A DNA stretch of 64,000 nt. It comes from Alistipes sp. UBA934 (GTDB lineage: Bacteria > Bacteroidota > Bacteroidia > Bacteroidales > Rikenellaceae). Position 1 is the first letter of the stretch. Each line of letters opens with the position of its first letter. This document shows, one piece after another, positions 1 to 8,535 of the stretch. The DNA lies in assembly GCA_002293535.1 (NCBI GenBank), contig DBDK01000003.1, positions 1 through 64,000 of the forward strand. The letters run 5' to 3'. Made by a program: the position numbers and the translations under genes. The notes beneath the pieces were generated by a model. The model searched no databases. It saw nothing but the letters and a program-made list of their open reading frames with translations, and was not told the origin of the DNA.

Positions 1-137
1 CTCTCCATTGTAAAAAAAATTTTGAAAAATAATCTTGGCTATACCCAAAGGTATTGTTTTGAAATGTCCGCCCTAGGTGGACGGACGATAAACTTTAGCT
101 GCTCAATATCCTCAAAGAACGTTATTTCTTGCTAACC

Positions 138-156
138 GGGCCGAGGCCCTTTTTTT
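138..156 (+). terminator. Intrinsic terminator-like hairpin near the left edge
   Basis: GGGC (138-141), loop CGAG and GCCC (146-149) are followed by seven T. It would end rightward transcription entering from outside the window and lies just beyond the 3' end of the leftward acyltransferase pseudogene. The stem is short, so it may be part of a larger fold. The same stretch is also the leader region of a possible leftward transcript. Confidence 0.5.
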
Positions 157-181
157 GTTAAACCCCGTTGTTTGGGGACTG

Positions 182-189
182 CAAAGGTA
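182..189 (-). promoter_or_regulatory. Leftward -7 box (TACCTTTG) for a gene starting at the window edge
   Basis: The minus strand reads TACCTTTG, a match to the Bacteroidetes -7 consensus TAnnTTTG. Reading left from it there are about 165 nt rich in local hairpins (a CCCC/GGGG pair, GGGC/GCCC, GTCCG/CGGAC, ATACC/GGTAT), then a run of eight T and an ATG at 8-6 on the minus strand. That would begin a gene lying outside the window. The -7 match is clear. The leader and start are inference. Confidence 0.4.
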
Positions 190-236
190 AGCACTATTTT
201 TACAAATCCAAATCTTTTTGCAAAAAAGTTTTCAGG

Positions 237-1136
237 TCACAGTAGATACTTCACTTTCCTGTTCCAACGAATCAGCGGCCAAGTGGCTACCAGTGACACT
301 GTGAGCGCGAAAATTACATTTTGAGTGGGCGACAATCCCAGAAAATTTTCCCCAACATTCAGAAATAAAATGTGAGTAAGATAGATTCCCGTCGAATAAT
401 ACGCCAATGTTTTGTTGTCCGAGCGAGCCTTTTTCTTCAGGACGGCGACAAACAACGAGGGCGCGACCACATAAAGACCTGCCAAAATATCCAGATCTGC
501 CTCGGACAGCTTATAGTTCAAAATCACTTCAAGCATAAGTACGCAAAATCCAAGGGTAAGAAGTAACGGCAGATTGAATTTCCTCTCATAAATTCGGTAT
601 TTGTTTATCACATACCCTGTATATATGAACGGAAAGCAGAAGAAAAGTGCATTCCTCCCAGCGTGCAGATGTACGTGCAGCAATCCGTATGCAACACCGT
701 ATTGAATTGCCAAGCCGCACAAGGCAAACACCACGGACAATATGAGGAGGGTCTTCGGTTTATCCCTCAAAAACCACAATAGCGCCAGGGCCAATGCCGA
801 GTGCAGCAGATACCACAAGTGGCGCCATCCGAGAAAGAATCCTTCGATTATAGAGTGCGGGCTGTCGTCACACCACATAACGACATAGATAACAAACCAC
901 ACCACATAGAGGATTAGCAGTTTCCTGATAAGCGCACTGGCTCTTGAGGCTTGCGCCACATTATAAAACTAGAAACCACTTATCAGCAGGAAAACCGGCA
1001 CTCCCAATCGTGTCACGCCCTCGTGGAATATATAATAAACGAGATCGTTCACCTCGTAGAACATCTGTCCGTGCAGTGCGACGATCAAAAACGCCATCAC
1101 AAGCTTCAGAACATCGACATATAGATTTCTTTGCAT
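237..1136 (-). pseudogene. Membrane acyltransferase (acyltransferase family 3), split by an in-frame TAG
   Basis: Two consecutive reading frames in the same phase make up one acyltransferase-3/OafA-like multi-pass membrane protein of about 300 residues. The N-terminal piece (ATG at 1136) has the first segment, with VDVLKLVMAFLIVALHG and the family motif VPVFLLISGF. It stops at TAG (971-969). The frame then continues without any shift as FYNVAQASR and runs through some eight more hydrophobic segments to a stop at 237. The family acylates sugars or other surface molecules. TAG is used as a normal stop elsewhere here (for example at 7998), so recoding is unlikely. A point mutation in a Leu or Trp codon, or a sequencing error, explains it best. 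A TACCTTTG promoter box lies upstream. Confidence 0.75.
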
Positions 1137-1163
1137 AGACAGTAAGAGAGCCGTAGCTTGTGC

Positions 1164-1171
1164 CAAAGGTA
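1164..1171 (-). promoter_or_regulatory. -7 box of the acyltransferase (pseudo)gene
   Basis: TACCTTTG on the minus strand fits TAnnTTTG and ends 27 bp before the ATG at 1136. It is back to back with the leuS promoter, so the two genes are transcribed divergently. Confidence 0.5.
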
Positions 1172-1184
1172 TGAATATTTTCAT

Positions 1185-1192
1185 TATTTTTG
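1185..1192 (+). promoter_or_regulatory. -7 box of leuS (TATTTTTG)
   Basis: TATTTTTG fits TAnnTTTG and ends 8 bp before the leuS ATG at 1201. Transcription should begin at or within a few bases of the start codon, which argues against the earlier in-frame ATG at 1171, since that would lie upstream of the promoter. Confidence 0.65.
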
Positions 1193-1200
1193 TACCCACT

Positions 1201-3849
1201 ATGGATTACAATTTCTCTGAGATCGAACCCAAATGGCAGGCCGAATGGCAGCGGCAGGGAACCTACAAAGTGGAGGTAAATCACTCGAAGCCAAAGTATT
1301 ATGTGCTCGATATGTTCCCCTATCCGAGTGGTGCGGGACTCCACGTCGGACACCCCTTGGGCTATATCGCTTCGGATATTTACACGCGATATAAAAGATT
1401 GACAGGCTTTAATGTGCTTCATCCGATGGGATTCGATGCATTCGGGCTGCCGGCGGAACAGTATGCAATCCAGACCGGCCAGCATCCTGCCAAAACCACC
1501 GAGGAGAACATTCGCCGTTACCGAGAGCAGCTCGATAAACTGGGATTCAGTTACGATTGGAGCCGCTGTGTGGAGACGTGCGACCCGCGCTATTATAAGT
1601 GGACTCAGTGGGCTTTTCTAAAGATGTTCGAAAGTTATTACGACATCGAGAAAGATCAGGCACGGCCGATCTCCGAGCTGGTGGCACGACTGGAGCGCGG
1701 TGAAGTTGCAGGGGTCTCAGCAGAAAAATGGGCGGCGATGAACGAATGGCAACGCTCCGACTATCTGATGAATTACCGCCTGGCCTACCGTGCAGATACT
1801 ATGGTGAACTGGTGCGAAGCCCTTGGGACGGTTCTGGCCAACGATGAGGTGAAGGATGGGCTATCCGAACGCGGAGGTCATCCGGTGGAACAAAAACGGA
1901 TGAAGCAGTGGCTGTTGCGTGTGAGTGCTTATGCCGAAAGGTTGCTGGCGGGGCTCGACACGCTTCAGTGGAGTGAATCGCTCAAAGAGATTCAGCGCAA
2001 CTGGATAGGGAAAAGCGTCGGAGCTCAGATGTTTTTCGACATCGTCGGGTCGCAGCGCAAACTCGAAATATTTACGACCCGTCCCGACACGATCTATGGC
2101 GTTACTTTTATGGTTCTCGCCCCCGAACAGTGCGAGCCGCACGGGCATTTCAGATCTCTCTGCACGCCCGACAACGTAGCAGCCATCGACAAATATCTCG
2201 CCGACACCAAGAAACGCTCCGAGCGCGAACGAATGACCGAAACGCGGCGGGTGAGTGGTGTGTTCACCGGCTCTCACGCGGTGAATCCTTTCACAGGCGA
2301 GCAGATACCTATATATATTAGCGATTACGTGCTGGCCGGCTATGGCACTGGGGCGATTATGGCCGTTCCGGCACACGACGACCGTGACAAAGCCTTCGCC
2401 GAACATTTCAACCTGCCGATCATTTCGGTCGTGGAGGGGAAAGACCAAGCCGCAATCGATGGGATACTCAGCGAGATAGAGCAACGCGGAATCGGAAGCC
2501 GTAAGGTGAATTACCGCCTCAGAGACGCTATCTTCTCGCGCCAGCGCTATTGGGGAGAACCTATACCTGTATATTATAAAGACGACATCGCTTATCCGCT
2601 ACCGCTCGAAGAGTTGCCGCTGGAGTTGCCGGCTGTGGATGATTTTTCGCCCACACGCACAGGAGAGCCTCCTTTGGCTCGCGTAAAAAACTGGCAGACT
2701 AAGGATGGTTATCCTCTGGAAACCAGTACTATGCCGGGCTTTGCAGGTTCGAGCGCCTACTATCTGCGCTATATGGACCCCCATAACGACCACGCACTGG
2801 TAGGCAAGGAGGCTGACGAATATTGGCGCGATGTGGATCTCTATATAGGAGGCATCGAGCACGCCACGGGCCATTTGATCTATTCGCGGTTTTGGGATAA
2901 ATTCCTGTTCGACCTCGGCGTGGTGGTGGATCAGGAGCCGTTCAAAAAGTTAGTCAATCAGGGGATGATCCAAGGACGCTCGAATTTCGTCTATCGTGAC
3001 AAGGCCAGCGGCAGGTTCATATCGTATGGCCTGATCAAAGACTATGATACCCAGGAAATACACGTCGATGTAAACATCGTCAAGAATGACATTTTGGACA
3101 CGGAGGCATTCCGCGCCTGGAGACCTGAATTTGCAAATGCGGAGTTTGTTCTCGAAAGTGGTAAATATATCTGCGGCTGGGCGGTGGAAAAGATGTCCAA
3201 AAGTATGTACAACGTGGTGAATCCCGACCAGATCGTGGCCGATTATGGTGCCGATACATTGCGGATGTATGAGATGTTCCTCGGCCCGCTGGAACAAAGC
3301 AAGCCTTGGGATACAAACGGCATCGACGGTGTGCACAAGTTTCTGCGACGGTTTTGGAATCTCTTTGAAAACATCACCGAAGAAACCCCCACTCCTGCCG
3401 AACTCAAGACTCTTCACAAAACCATCAAAAAGATTCGCGAGGATATCGAGAACTTTTCGCTTAACACGTCTGTGGCGGCATTTATGATCTGCCTCAACGA
3501 GTTGGGACAATGTAACAAGCGTGCAATCCTTGAACCGCTGACCATTTTGCTCGCTCCGTTTGCTCCGCACATCACCGAAGAGGTCTGGTCACGAATGGGT
3601 CACGCTACCACGGTTTTCGATGCCGAAATGCCGGAATTCAACCCAGATTATCTTGTCGAGGACAACTTCGATTATCCCGTGTCGGTTAATGGAAAGTTGC
3701 GTTTCAAAAAGACGTTGCCGCTCGCAATCGACGCCACAGAGATAGAAAAAGCGGTTTTGGCGGACGAGAATGCCCAAAAATGGCTTGAAGGCCGCGCACC
3801 TAAAAAGGTAATCATTGTGCCGGGAAAAATAGTGAACATCGTGATATGA
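1201..3849 (+). CDS. leuS: Leucine--tRNA ligase
   Basis: Charges tRNA-Leu with leucine in the cytoplasm. At 882 residues it has the class Ia layout. The ATP-binding HIGH-type motif HVGH sits in PYPSGAGLHVGHPLGY near residue 40. A CP1 editing domain follows, with TTRPDTIYG and a GTGAIMAVPAHDDRD signature. KMSKS is near residue 664 (EKMSKSMYN), followed by an anticodon-binding domain. The start at 1201 was chosen over an in-frame ATG at 1171 because of the promoter box at 1185-1192. It heads an operon: yitT starts inside its stop codon (ATGA), then metG and ilvE follow with overlaps. Confidence 0.98.
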   Translation: MDYNFSEIEPKWQAEWQRQGTYKVEVNHSKPKYYVLDMFPYPSGAGLHVGHPLGYIASDIYTRYKRLTGFNVLHPMGFDAFGLPAEQYAIQTGQHPAKTTEENIRRYREQLDKLGFSYDWSRCVETCDPRYYKWTQWAFLKMFESYYDIEKDQARPISELVARLERGEVAGVSAEKWAAMNEWQRSDYLMNYRLAYRADTMVNWCEALGTVLANDEVKDGLSERGGHPVEQKRMKQWLLRVSAYAERLLAGLDTLQWSESLKEIQRNWIGKSVGAQMFFDIVGSQRKLEIFTTRPDTIYGVTFMVLAPEQCEPHGHFRSLCTPDNVAAIDKYLADTKKRSERERMTETRRVSGVFTGSHAVNPFTGEQIPIYISDYVLAGYGTGAIMAVPAHDDRDKAFAEHFNLPIISVVEGKDQAAIDGILSEIEQRGIGSRKVNYRLRDAIFSRQRYWGEPIPVYYKDDIAYPLPLEELPLELPAVDDFSPTRTGEPPLARVKNWQTKDGYPLETSTMPGFAGSSAYYLRYMDPHNDHALVGKEADEYWRDVDLYIGGIEHATGHLIYSRFWDKFLFDLGVVVDQEPFKKLVNQGMIQGRSNFVYRDKASGRFISYGLIKDYDTQEIHVDVNIVKNDILDTEAFRAWRPEFANAEFVLESGKYICGWAVEKMSKSMYNVVNPDQIVADYGADTLRMYEMFLGPLEQSKPWDTNGIDGVHKFLRRFWNLFENITEETPTPAELKTLHKTIKKIREDIENFSLNTSVAAFMICLNELGQCNKRAILEPLTILLAPFAPHITEEVWSRMGHATTVFDAEMPEFNPDYLVEDNFDYPVSVNGKLRFKKTLPLAIDATEIEKAVLADENAQKWLEGRAPKKVIIVPGKIVNIVI

Positions 3850-4763
3850 AAAAACAACTCGACATAGCGCGAACTCTCAAAGAGTATGGCCTGATCTTCC
3901 TCGGAGGGATGGTTTATGCCTTTGCGTGGGCCAGCATCGTCGCTCCGGCGGGTGGCATCGGGGGTGGCGCGAGTGGTCTGGCGCTGCTGATCCAGTACGC
4001 TACAGGTCTCCCTATGGGTATCGGTTACGTGATCATCAATGCGATTTTGTTGGTACTCGCCTGGATGATTGTTGGTTGGAGTTTCGGGGTGAAAACACTG
4101 TGGGGTATCGCCTCCATCTCTCTGTGGCTTAATATTTTTCCTTCCATAATCCCTCCCGACCTGCTGGGCCTCGCTGAGGATAAACTGTTGTCGGCGATTC
4201 TTTCGGGGGTGATTTCGGGTATCGGCGTTGGACTATGTTTCCTGCAGGGGGGCAGTACGGGAGGCACCGACATCGTGTCTATGATCATAAACAAATATCG
4301 CAGAGTGAGCTACGGTCGCGTCGTGATGGTGGGCGACTTTGTTATCATCGGCAGCTCCTACTTTGTTTATCACGTCCATCCCGACTTCTCCAATCCGCTG
4401 GCGATGATTATCTATGGTTATGTAATGGTGGCGGTGTTCTCCTACACAGTCGATACAATGCTGGCCGGTAATAAGCAGTCGTCGCAAATTTTCGTATTTT
4501 CGCGTCATTATCAACTAATAGCAGACACCATTACGCACAAACTGCACCGCGGTGTGACGATTCTCGATGGCACCGGAGCTTTCACTGGCGAGCCGCGTAA
4601 GATGCTCGTCATTATGTGCCGAAAGCACGAGACCAATAACATTCTTAGAGTGGTCAAAGATCTTGACACAGAGGCATTTGTCACTGTAGGCAGTGTGATG
4701 GGGGTCTATGGTAAGGGGTTTGAGGCGTTCGATATTAAGAGTAAAAGAAATGGGAAAGTATAA
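3846..4763 (+). CDS. YitT family membrane protein (DUF161/DUF2179)
   Basis: An inner-membrane protein of 305 residues with about five or six hydrophobic segments in the first two thirds, including glycine-rich loops such as APAGGIGGGASG and LQGGSTGGTDI. These are the repeated GG(S/A)TGG signatures of YitT/DUF161 proteins. A soluble C-terminal DUF2179 domain follows (RGVTILDGTGAF to VGSVMGVYGKGF). Its function is unknown. Its ATG overlaps the leuS stop by 4 bp, and its end overlaps the metG start by 14 bp, so it is translationally coupled within the synthetase operon. Confidence 0.9.
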   Translation: MKKQLDIARTLKEYGLIFLGGMVYAFAWASIVAPAGGIGGGASGLALLIQYATGLPMGIGYVIINAILLVLAWMIVGWSFGVKTLWGIASISLWLNIFPSIIPPDLLGLAEDKLLSAILSGVISGIGVGLCFLQGGSTGGTDIVSMIINKYRRVSYGRVVMVGDFVIIGSSYFVYHVHPDFSNPLAMIIYGYVMVAVFSYTVDTMLAGNKQSSQIFVFSRHYQLIADTITHKLHRGVTILDGTGAFTGEPRKMLVIMCRKHETNNILRVVKDLDTEAFVTVGSVMGVYGKGFEAFDIKSKRNGKV

Positions 4764-6459
4764 ACGTCATTTGATCACGGCTGCGTTGCCGTATGCGAAC
4801 GGGCCTATCCACATCGGCCACCTGGCAGGAGTTTACGTTCCGGCCGACATCTACACGAGATACCTGCGCCTGCGTGGCGAGGAGGTTATTTGGGTATGCG
4901 GCTCTGACGAGCACGGCGTCCCCATCACCATCAAGGCTCGCAACGAGGGAGTTACACCGCAGGCAGTCGTCGATCGGTACCACGAAATCATCAAGCGTTC
5001 GTTCGCCGAATTCGGAATGTCGTTCGATATTTATTCGCGCACCACATCACCAACCCACGCCCAAACTGCAAGCGAATTTTTCCGCACGCTCTACGACAAG
5101 GGCGAGTTCATAGAAAACACCTCCAAGCAATATTTTGATCCTGAAGCCGGAATATTCCTGGCTGACAGATATGTAACTGGCACTTGCCCTAAATGTGGTG
5201 CACCGGGAGCTTATGGTGATCAGTGCGAAAAGTGCGGTTCGTCGCTTGCGGCTACAGAGCTAATCGACCCTAAGAGTGCCGTCACCGGAGCCACACCCAT
5301 CCTACGCGATACTCTGCATTGGTATCTGCCGCTGGACAAGCACGAAGAATTCCTGCGCCAGTGGATTTTGGAAGATCACAAAGAGTGGAAAACCAACGTT
5401 TATGGTCAATGCAAGAGCTGGCTCGATGCAGGATTGCAGCCGCGCGCCGTGAGCCGCGACCTCGATTGGGGAATTTCTGTTCCGATAGAAGGCGCTGAAG
5501 GCAAGGTTTTGTACGTTTGGTTCGACGCGCCGATAGGTTACATTTCCGCCACCCGTGAGCTGCTGCCCGACGACTGGGAGACGTGGTGGAAAGACCCTCA
5601 GACGCGAATGATTCACTTCATCGGTAAGGACAACATCGTGTTCCACTGCATTATGTTCCCCGCTATGCTCAGGGCCCACGGTCGGAACGCCGACGGCGAG
5701 TCAGGCTACGCGACAACTGCTCTTGGAGATTTTATCTTGCCGGACAACGTTCCGGCCAACGAGTTCCTGAACCTCGAAGGCGACAAAATTTCCACTTCAC
5801 GCAACCACGCCGTGTGGCTGAACGAGTATCTGGAGGATTTCCCCGGTAAGCAGGATGTGTTGCGTTATGTTCTCTGTGCAAACGCTCCGGAAACCAAGGA
5901 CAACGACTTTACGTGGCGTGATTTTCAGGCGCGAGCAAATAACGAACTGGTCGCTGTGTTGGGCAACTTTGTAAATCGCTCGTTGGTTCTGACCACTAAA
6001 TATTACGAGGGTCGTGTTCCCGCGGTTGGCGAACTCACCGACTATGACCGCGAAACGTTGGCGGAACTTGCAAGCCTGAGAACAGCCGTCGAGGATAATA
6101 TCGAGAATTTCCGCTTCCGCGAGGCCCTCAAAGATGTGATGGGCGTGGCGCGTCTGGGCAACAAATATTTGGCCGACACGGAGCCCTGGAAAGTTGTAAA
6201 GACCGACCCTGTGCGTGTAGAGACAATTATGAACATCGCGCTGCAGATCACTGCAAATCTGGCTATTGCGTGTGAACCTTTTATGCCCTTCACGGCAGAT
6301 AAGATCACTCGTATGCTGGGTATCGAGCGTCCTAAATGGGATACTTTGGGTCATAAGGACATCCTGCCCGCCGGACACGTCATCGGCACTCCGGAGCTGC
6401 TGTTCGAGCGCATCGAAGATGCCGACATTGAAAAACAAATCGAAAAACTTAAGAAATAA
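4750..6459 (+). CDS. metG: Methionine--tRNA ligase, lacking the C-terminal tRNA-binding domain
   Basis: Charges elongator and initiator tRNA-Met. It shows the HIGH motif in GPIHIGHLAG near residue 20, a zinc knuckle of two CxxC pairs (CPKCG and CEKCG) near 145-160, the KMSKS counterpart KISTSRN near 347, and the helical anticodon-binding domain. The protein ends at about 569 residues. The usual Bacteroidetes enzyme is near 680 because an EMAP-II-like tRNA-binding domain is appended. Here the stop falls where the linker helix ends (QIEKLKK) and ilvE begins in the stop codon. An upstream in-frame ATG at 4708 lies within yitT, and 4750 fits the normal N-terminus MGKYKRHLITAALPYANG. Confidence 0.95.
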   Translation: MGKYKRHLITAALPYANGPIHIGHLAGVYVPADIYTRYLRLRGEEVIWVCGSDEHGVPITIKARNEGVTPQAVVDRYHEIIKRSFAEFGMSFDIYSRTTSPTHAQTASEFFRTLYDKGEFIENTSKQYFDPEAGIFLADRYVTGTCPKCGAPGAYGDQCEKCGSSLAATELIDPKSAVTGATPILRDTLHWYLPLDKHEEFLRQWILEDHKEWKTNVYGQCKSWLDAGLQPRAVSRDLDWGISVPIEGAEGKVLYVWFDAPIGYISATRELLPDDWETWWKDPQTRMIHFIGKDNIVFHCIMFPAMLRAHGRNADGESGYATTALGDFILPDNVPANEFLNLEGDKISTSRNHAVWLNEYLEDFPGKQDVLRYVLCANAPETKDNDFTWRDFQARANNELVAVLGNFVNRSLVLTTKYYEGRVPAVGELTDYDRETLAELASLRTAVEDNIENFRFREALKDVMGVARLGNKYLADTEPWKVVKTDPVRVETIMNIALQITANLAIACEPFMPFTADKITRMLGIERPKWDTLGHKDILPAGHVIGTPELLFERIEDADIEKQIEKLKK

Positions 6460-7466
6460 TGGATTGGGGAAATTTAGGATTCGGCTACATTAAGACCGAC
6501 TGGAACGTTCGCAGCACTTGGCGCGATGGCGCTTGGAGCCCGCTGGAGATGACCGACAGCGAATACCTCACGCTTCATATGGCAAGCACCTGCCTGCATT
6601 ATGGTCAGGAGGCTTTCGAGGGACTCAAGGCTTTCCGCGGCGCCGACGGCAAGGTTCGTATCTTCCGCCTCGAAGAAAACGCCAGGCGTATGATCCGCAC
6701 CGCCGAATACACTATGATGGCGCCGCCCACAATGGAGCTTTTCCGCGAAGCGTGCGTCGAGGCTGTCAAGCGGAACGAAAAATATATCCCGCCTTATGGT
6801 ACTGGCGCGTCACTCTATATTCGCCCACTGCTAATCGGCACAGGAGCTCAGGTAGGCGTCAAGCCGGCCAAGGAGTATATGTTCGTCGTCTTCGTAACCC
6901 CCGTAGGGCCTTATTACAAGGAGGGTTTCCGCCCCATTAGCGTTATGGTAGATCGCCATCACGACCGCTCGGCACCGCTGGGAACAGGCTTCGTTAAAGT
7001 TGGCGGCAACTATGCAGCCTCTCTGCTTTCGGGTGCCGAAGCTGCAAGGGCGAATTATCCCAGCGTGCTTTATTTGGACGCCTGCGAAAAGAAATATATC
7101 GACGAATGCGGTGCAGCTAACTTTTTTGCCATTCGCGACGGGGTTTACATCACGCCCAGATCGACTTCAATTCTGCCTTCGATCACCAATATGTCTATCA
7201 GACAGTTAGCAACTGATTTCGGTCTGAAAGTGGAAGACCGCGAAGTTGAGTTCGCCGAAATTCCGACATTCGAGGAGGCAGGGGCCTGCGGCACTGCCGC
7301 AGTAATCTCGCCCATCGGCAAAATATACGATCCTGATAACGAGAAGACCTACATTTTGGGCGATGGCGTGACCCCCGGCCCGTGGTGCGTGAAACTGTAT
7401 GACGCCCTGCGCGCCATTCAGTATGGCGAGGCACCCGACCCAAGAAACTGGAATACAATAATTTAA
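6459..7466 (+). CDS. ilvE: Branched-chain amino acid aminotransferase
   Basis: A PLP enzyme that interconverts leucine, isoleucine and valine with their 2-oxo acids. At 335 residues it has the long fold-type IV (BCAT) architecture. The PLP lysine lies in TGFVKVGGNY near residue 180, and the substrate/cofactor loops GASLYIRP and EAGACGTAAVISP are present. Its ATG overlaps the metG stop (TAATG), so it is the last gene of leuS-yitT-metG-ilvE. The pairing with leucyl-tRNA synthetase suggests coordinated handling of leucine. Confidence 0.95.
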   Translation: MDWGNLGFGYIKTDWNVRSTWRDGAWSPLEMTDSEYLTLHMASTCLHYGQEAFEGLKAFRGADGKVRIFRLEENARRMIRTAEYTMMAPPTMELFREACVEAVKRNEKYIPPYGTGASLYIRPLLIGTGAQVGVKPAKEYMFVVFVTPVGPYYKEGFRPISVMVDRHHDRSAPLGTGFVKVGGNYAASLLSGAEAARANYPSVLYLDACEKKYIDECGAANFFAIRDGVYITPRSTSILPSITNMSIRQLATDFGLKVEDREVEFAEIPTFEEAGACGTAAVISPIGKIYDPDNEKTYILGDGVTPGPWCVKLYDALRAIQYGEAPDPRNWNTII

Positions 7467-7479
7467 CTCCTATAAAACT

Positions 7480-7998
7480 ATGAAAAAACTATTTGTTTTA
7501 ATTGCGGCCCTTGCTCTGTCGGCATCGGTTGCTTCGGCTCAGGATTGGGCTGCCGGTGCTCGTGTCGGTTCCGGTTTCCAAGGCATCGCCCAGCGCCACT
7601 TTGCCAACAGCGATTATGTAGAGTTACGCCTCGGTATGGATTGGATCTATCGCGACGGACTGGTTGCCGACTTCTCGGCCCTGTATGTTTGGAATGTCAG
7701 CAAGATGTATTGGAGCCCCGAAGGTACCTGGTTTTTCGATGCGGGCGCGGGTGTGAATATGGGTGGTAAGAGCCGCTTCTTTTTCGCCGGTATTCAGGGT
7801 ATGGCCAAGTTGGGTTACACTTTCGAACGTACGCCTCTTAGCATCGCTCTGGACTGGTCGCCAACATTCGGCGCGGGCATCGAATTCAAGCGCGGTGGCT
7901 ATATAGACGGTCAGGGTAATTTCGAGGGCAACTCTCAAACCTCGTTCAACGACAATGGTCTGATGGGTTTCGGCCTTTCGTGCATATATCGTTTTTAG
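7480..7998 (+). CDS. Small outer-membrane beta-barrel protein with signal peptide
   Basis: 172 residues beginning with a clear Sec signal peptide (MKKLFVLIAALALSASVASA, cleavage before QDW). Alternating hydrophobic and aromatic strands follow, rich in Gly and Tyr/Trp/Phe, and the protein ends in CIYRF. A terminal Phe is the signature recognised by the BAM machinery. This looks like an 8-strand barrel of the OmpA/PorT-like kind. No specific function can be assigned. It starts 13 bp after ilvE with no promoter box seen, so it may be co-transcribed. Confidence 0.75.
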   Translation: MKKLFVLIAALALSASVASAQDWAAGARVGSGFQGIAQRHFANSDYVELRLGMDWIYRDGLVADFSALYVWNVSKMYWSPEGTWFFDAGAGVNMGGKSRFFFAGIQGMAKLGYTFERTPLSIALDWSPTFGAGIEFKRGGYIDGQGNFEGNSQTSFNDNGLMGFGLSCIYRF

Positions 7999-8032
7999 CC
8001 GGAACGCCGGAAGCGATTAAAAAGATCACGAT

Positions 8033-8416
8033 ATGGATGTCATCGAGTATCGGGATTATTGCCTTTCGTTGGAGGGGGCCACTGAGTGTACCCCCTTCGA
8101 TGAGGACACCCTTGTCTTCAAAGTCGGCGGTAAGATGTTCTCTTATGCCTCGATGGGCGATTTTCGTTGGTTTAATGTGAAATGCGATCCCGCACGGGCT
8201 ATCGAACTTCGCGAGCTTTTCCCCGACTCGGTTTTGCCCGGTTATCACGCCAGTAAGGTTCATTGGAACACCGTTCGCACCGACGGCGATTTGCCTGCCG
8301 ATTTTCTACGCGAACAGATCAGAGGCTCTTACGACCTGATCGTCGCGAAGTTGCCGAAAACCTTTGAGCCTCTAAAAACCATATATCCGAACCTACACCT
8401 TGACAGTGAAAGATGA
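8033..8416 (+). CDS. MmcQ/YjbR family protein
   Basis: 127 residues matching the YjbR (CyaY-like fold) family: N-terminal YRDYCLSLEGATECTPFDED, then VFKVGGKMFSYASM and the family-typical GYHASKVHWNTV. Members are small putative DNA-binding proteins whose biological role is not settled. The gene begins 34 bp after the beta-barrel gene and is followed by a strong terminator at 8441-8470. Confidence 0.85.
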   Translation: MDVIEYRDYCLSLEGATECTPFDEDTLVFKVGGKMFSYASMGDFRWFNVKCDPARAIELRELFPDSVLPGYHASKVHWNTVRTDGDLPADFLREQIRGSYDLIVAKLPKTFEPLKTIYPNLHLDSER

Positions 8417-8440
8417 AATGCTTGAACAAAGAGTAAACGA

Positions 8441-8470
8441 GAAAAGCCCGACATTGCAGTCGGGCTTTTC
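8441..8470 (+). terminator. Strong intrinsic terminator
   Basis: A perfect 12-bp inverted repeat, GAAAAGCCCGAC (8441-8452) and GTCGGGCTTTTC (8459-8470), around the loop ATTGCA. The 3' arm supplies the U-rich tail. It ends the transcript running through the YjbR gene, and the near-symmetry means it could act in both directions. Confidence 0.85.
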
Positions 8471-8495
8471 TGTTAAATCACCATCGCAATAAAAA

Positions 8496-8527
8496 TTTGA
8501 TTTTCTCGTTCAACGTGCGTATCTTTG
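8496..8527 (+). promoter_or_regulatory. Full Bacteroidetes promoter of bamD
   Basis: TTTG (8496-8499), a 20-bp spacer and TATCTTTG (8520-8527) form a textbook Bacteroidetes promoter. The box ends 8 bp before the ATG at 8536. The in-frame start at 8497 would lie inside the promoter, so 8536 is the start and the mRNA is probably leaderless. Confidence 0.8.
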
Positions 8528-8535
8528 TAGTTCGT

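Noticed and set aside
969..971. TAG read as a sense codon in this organism
   Set aside because: Intact genes here end in TAG (for example at 7996-7998 and 61683-61685), so a reassigned code is unlikely.
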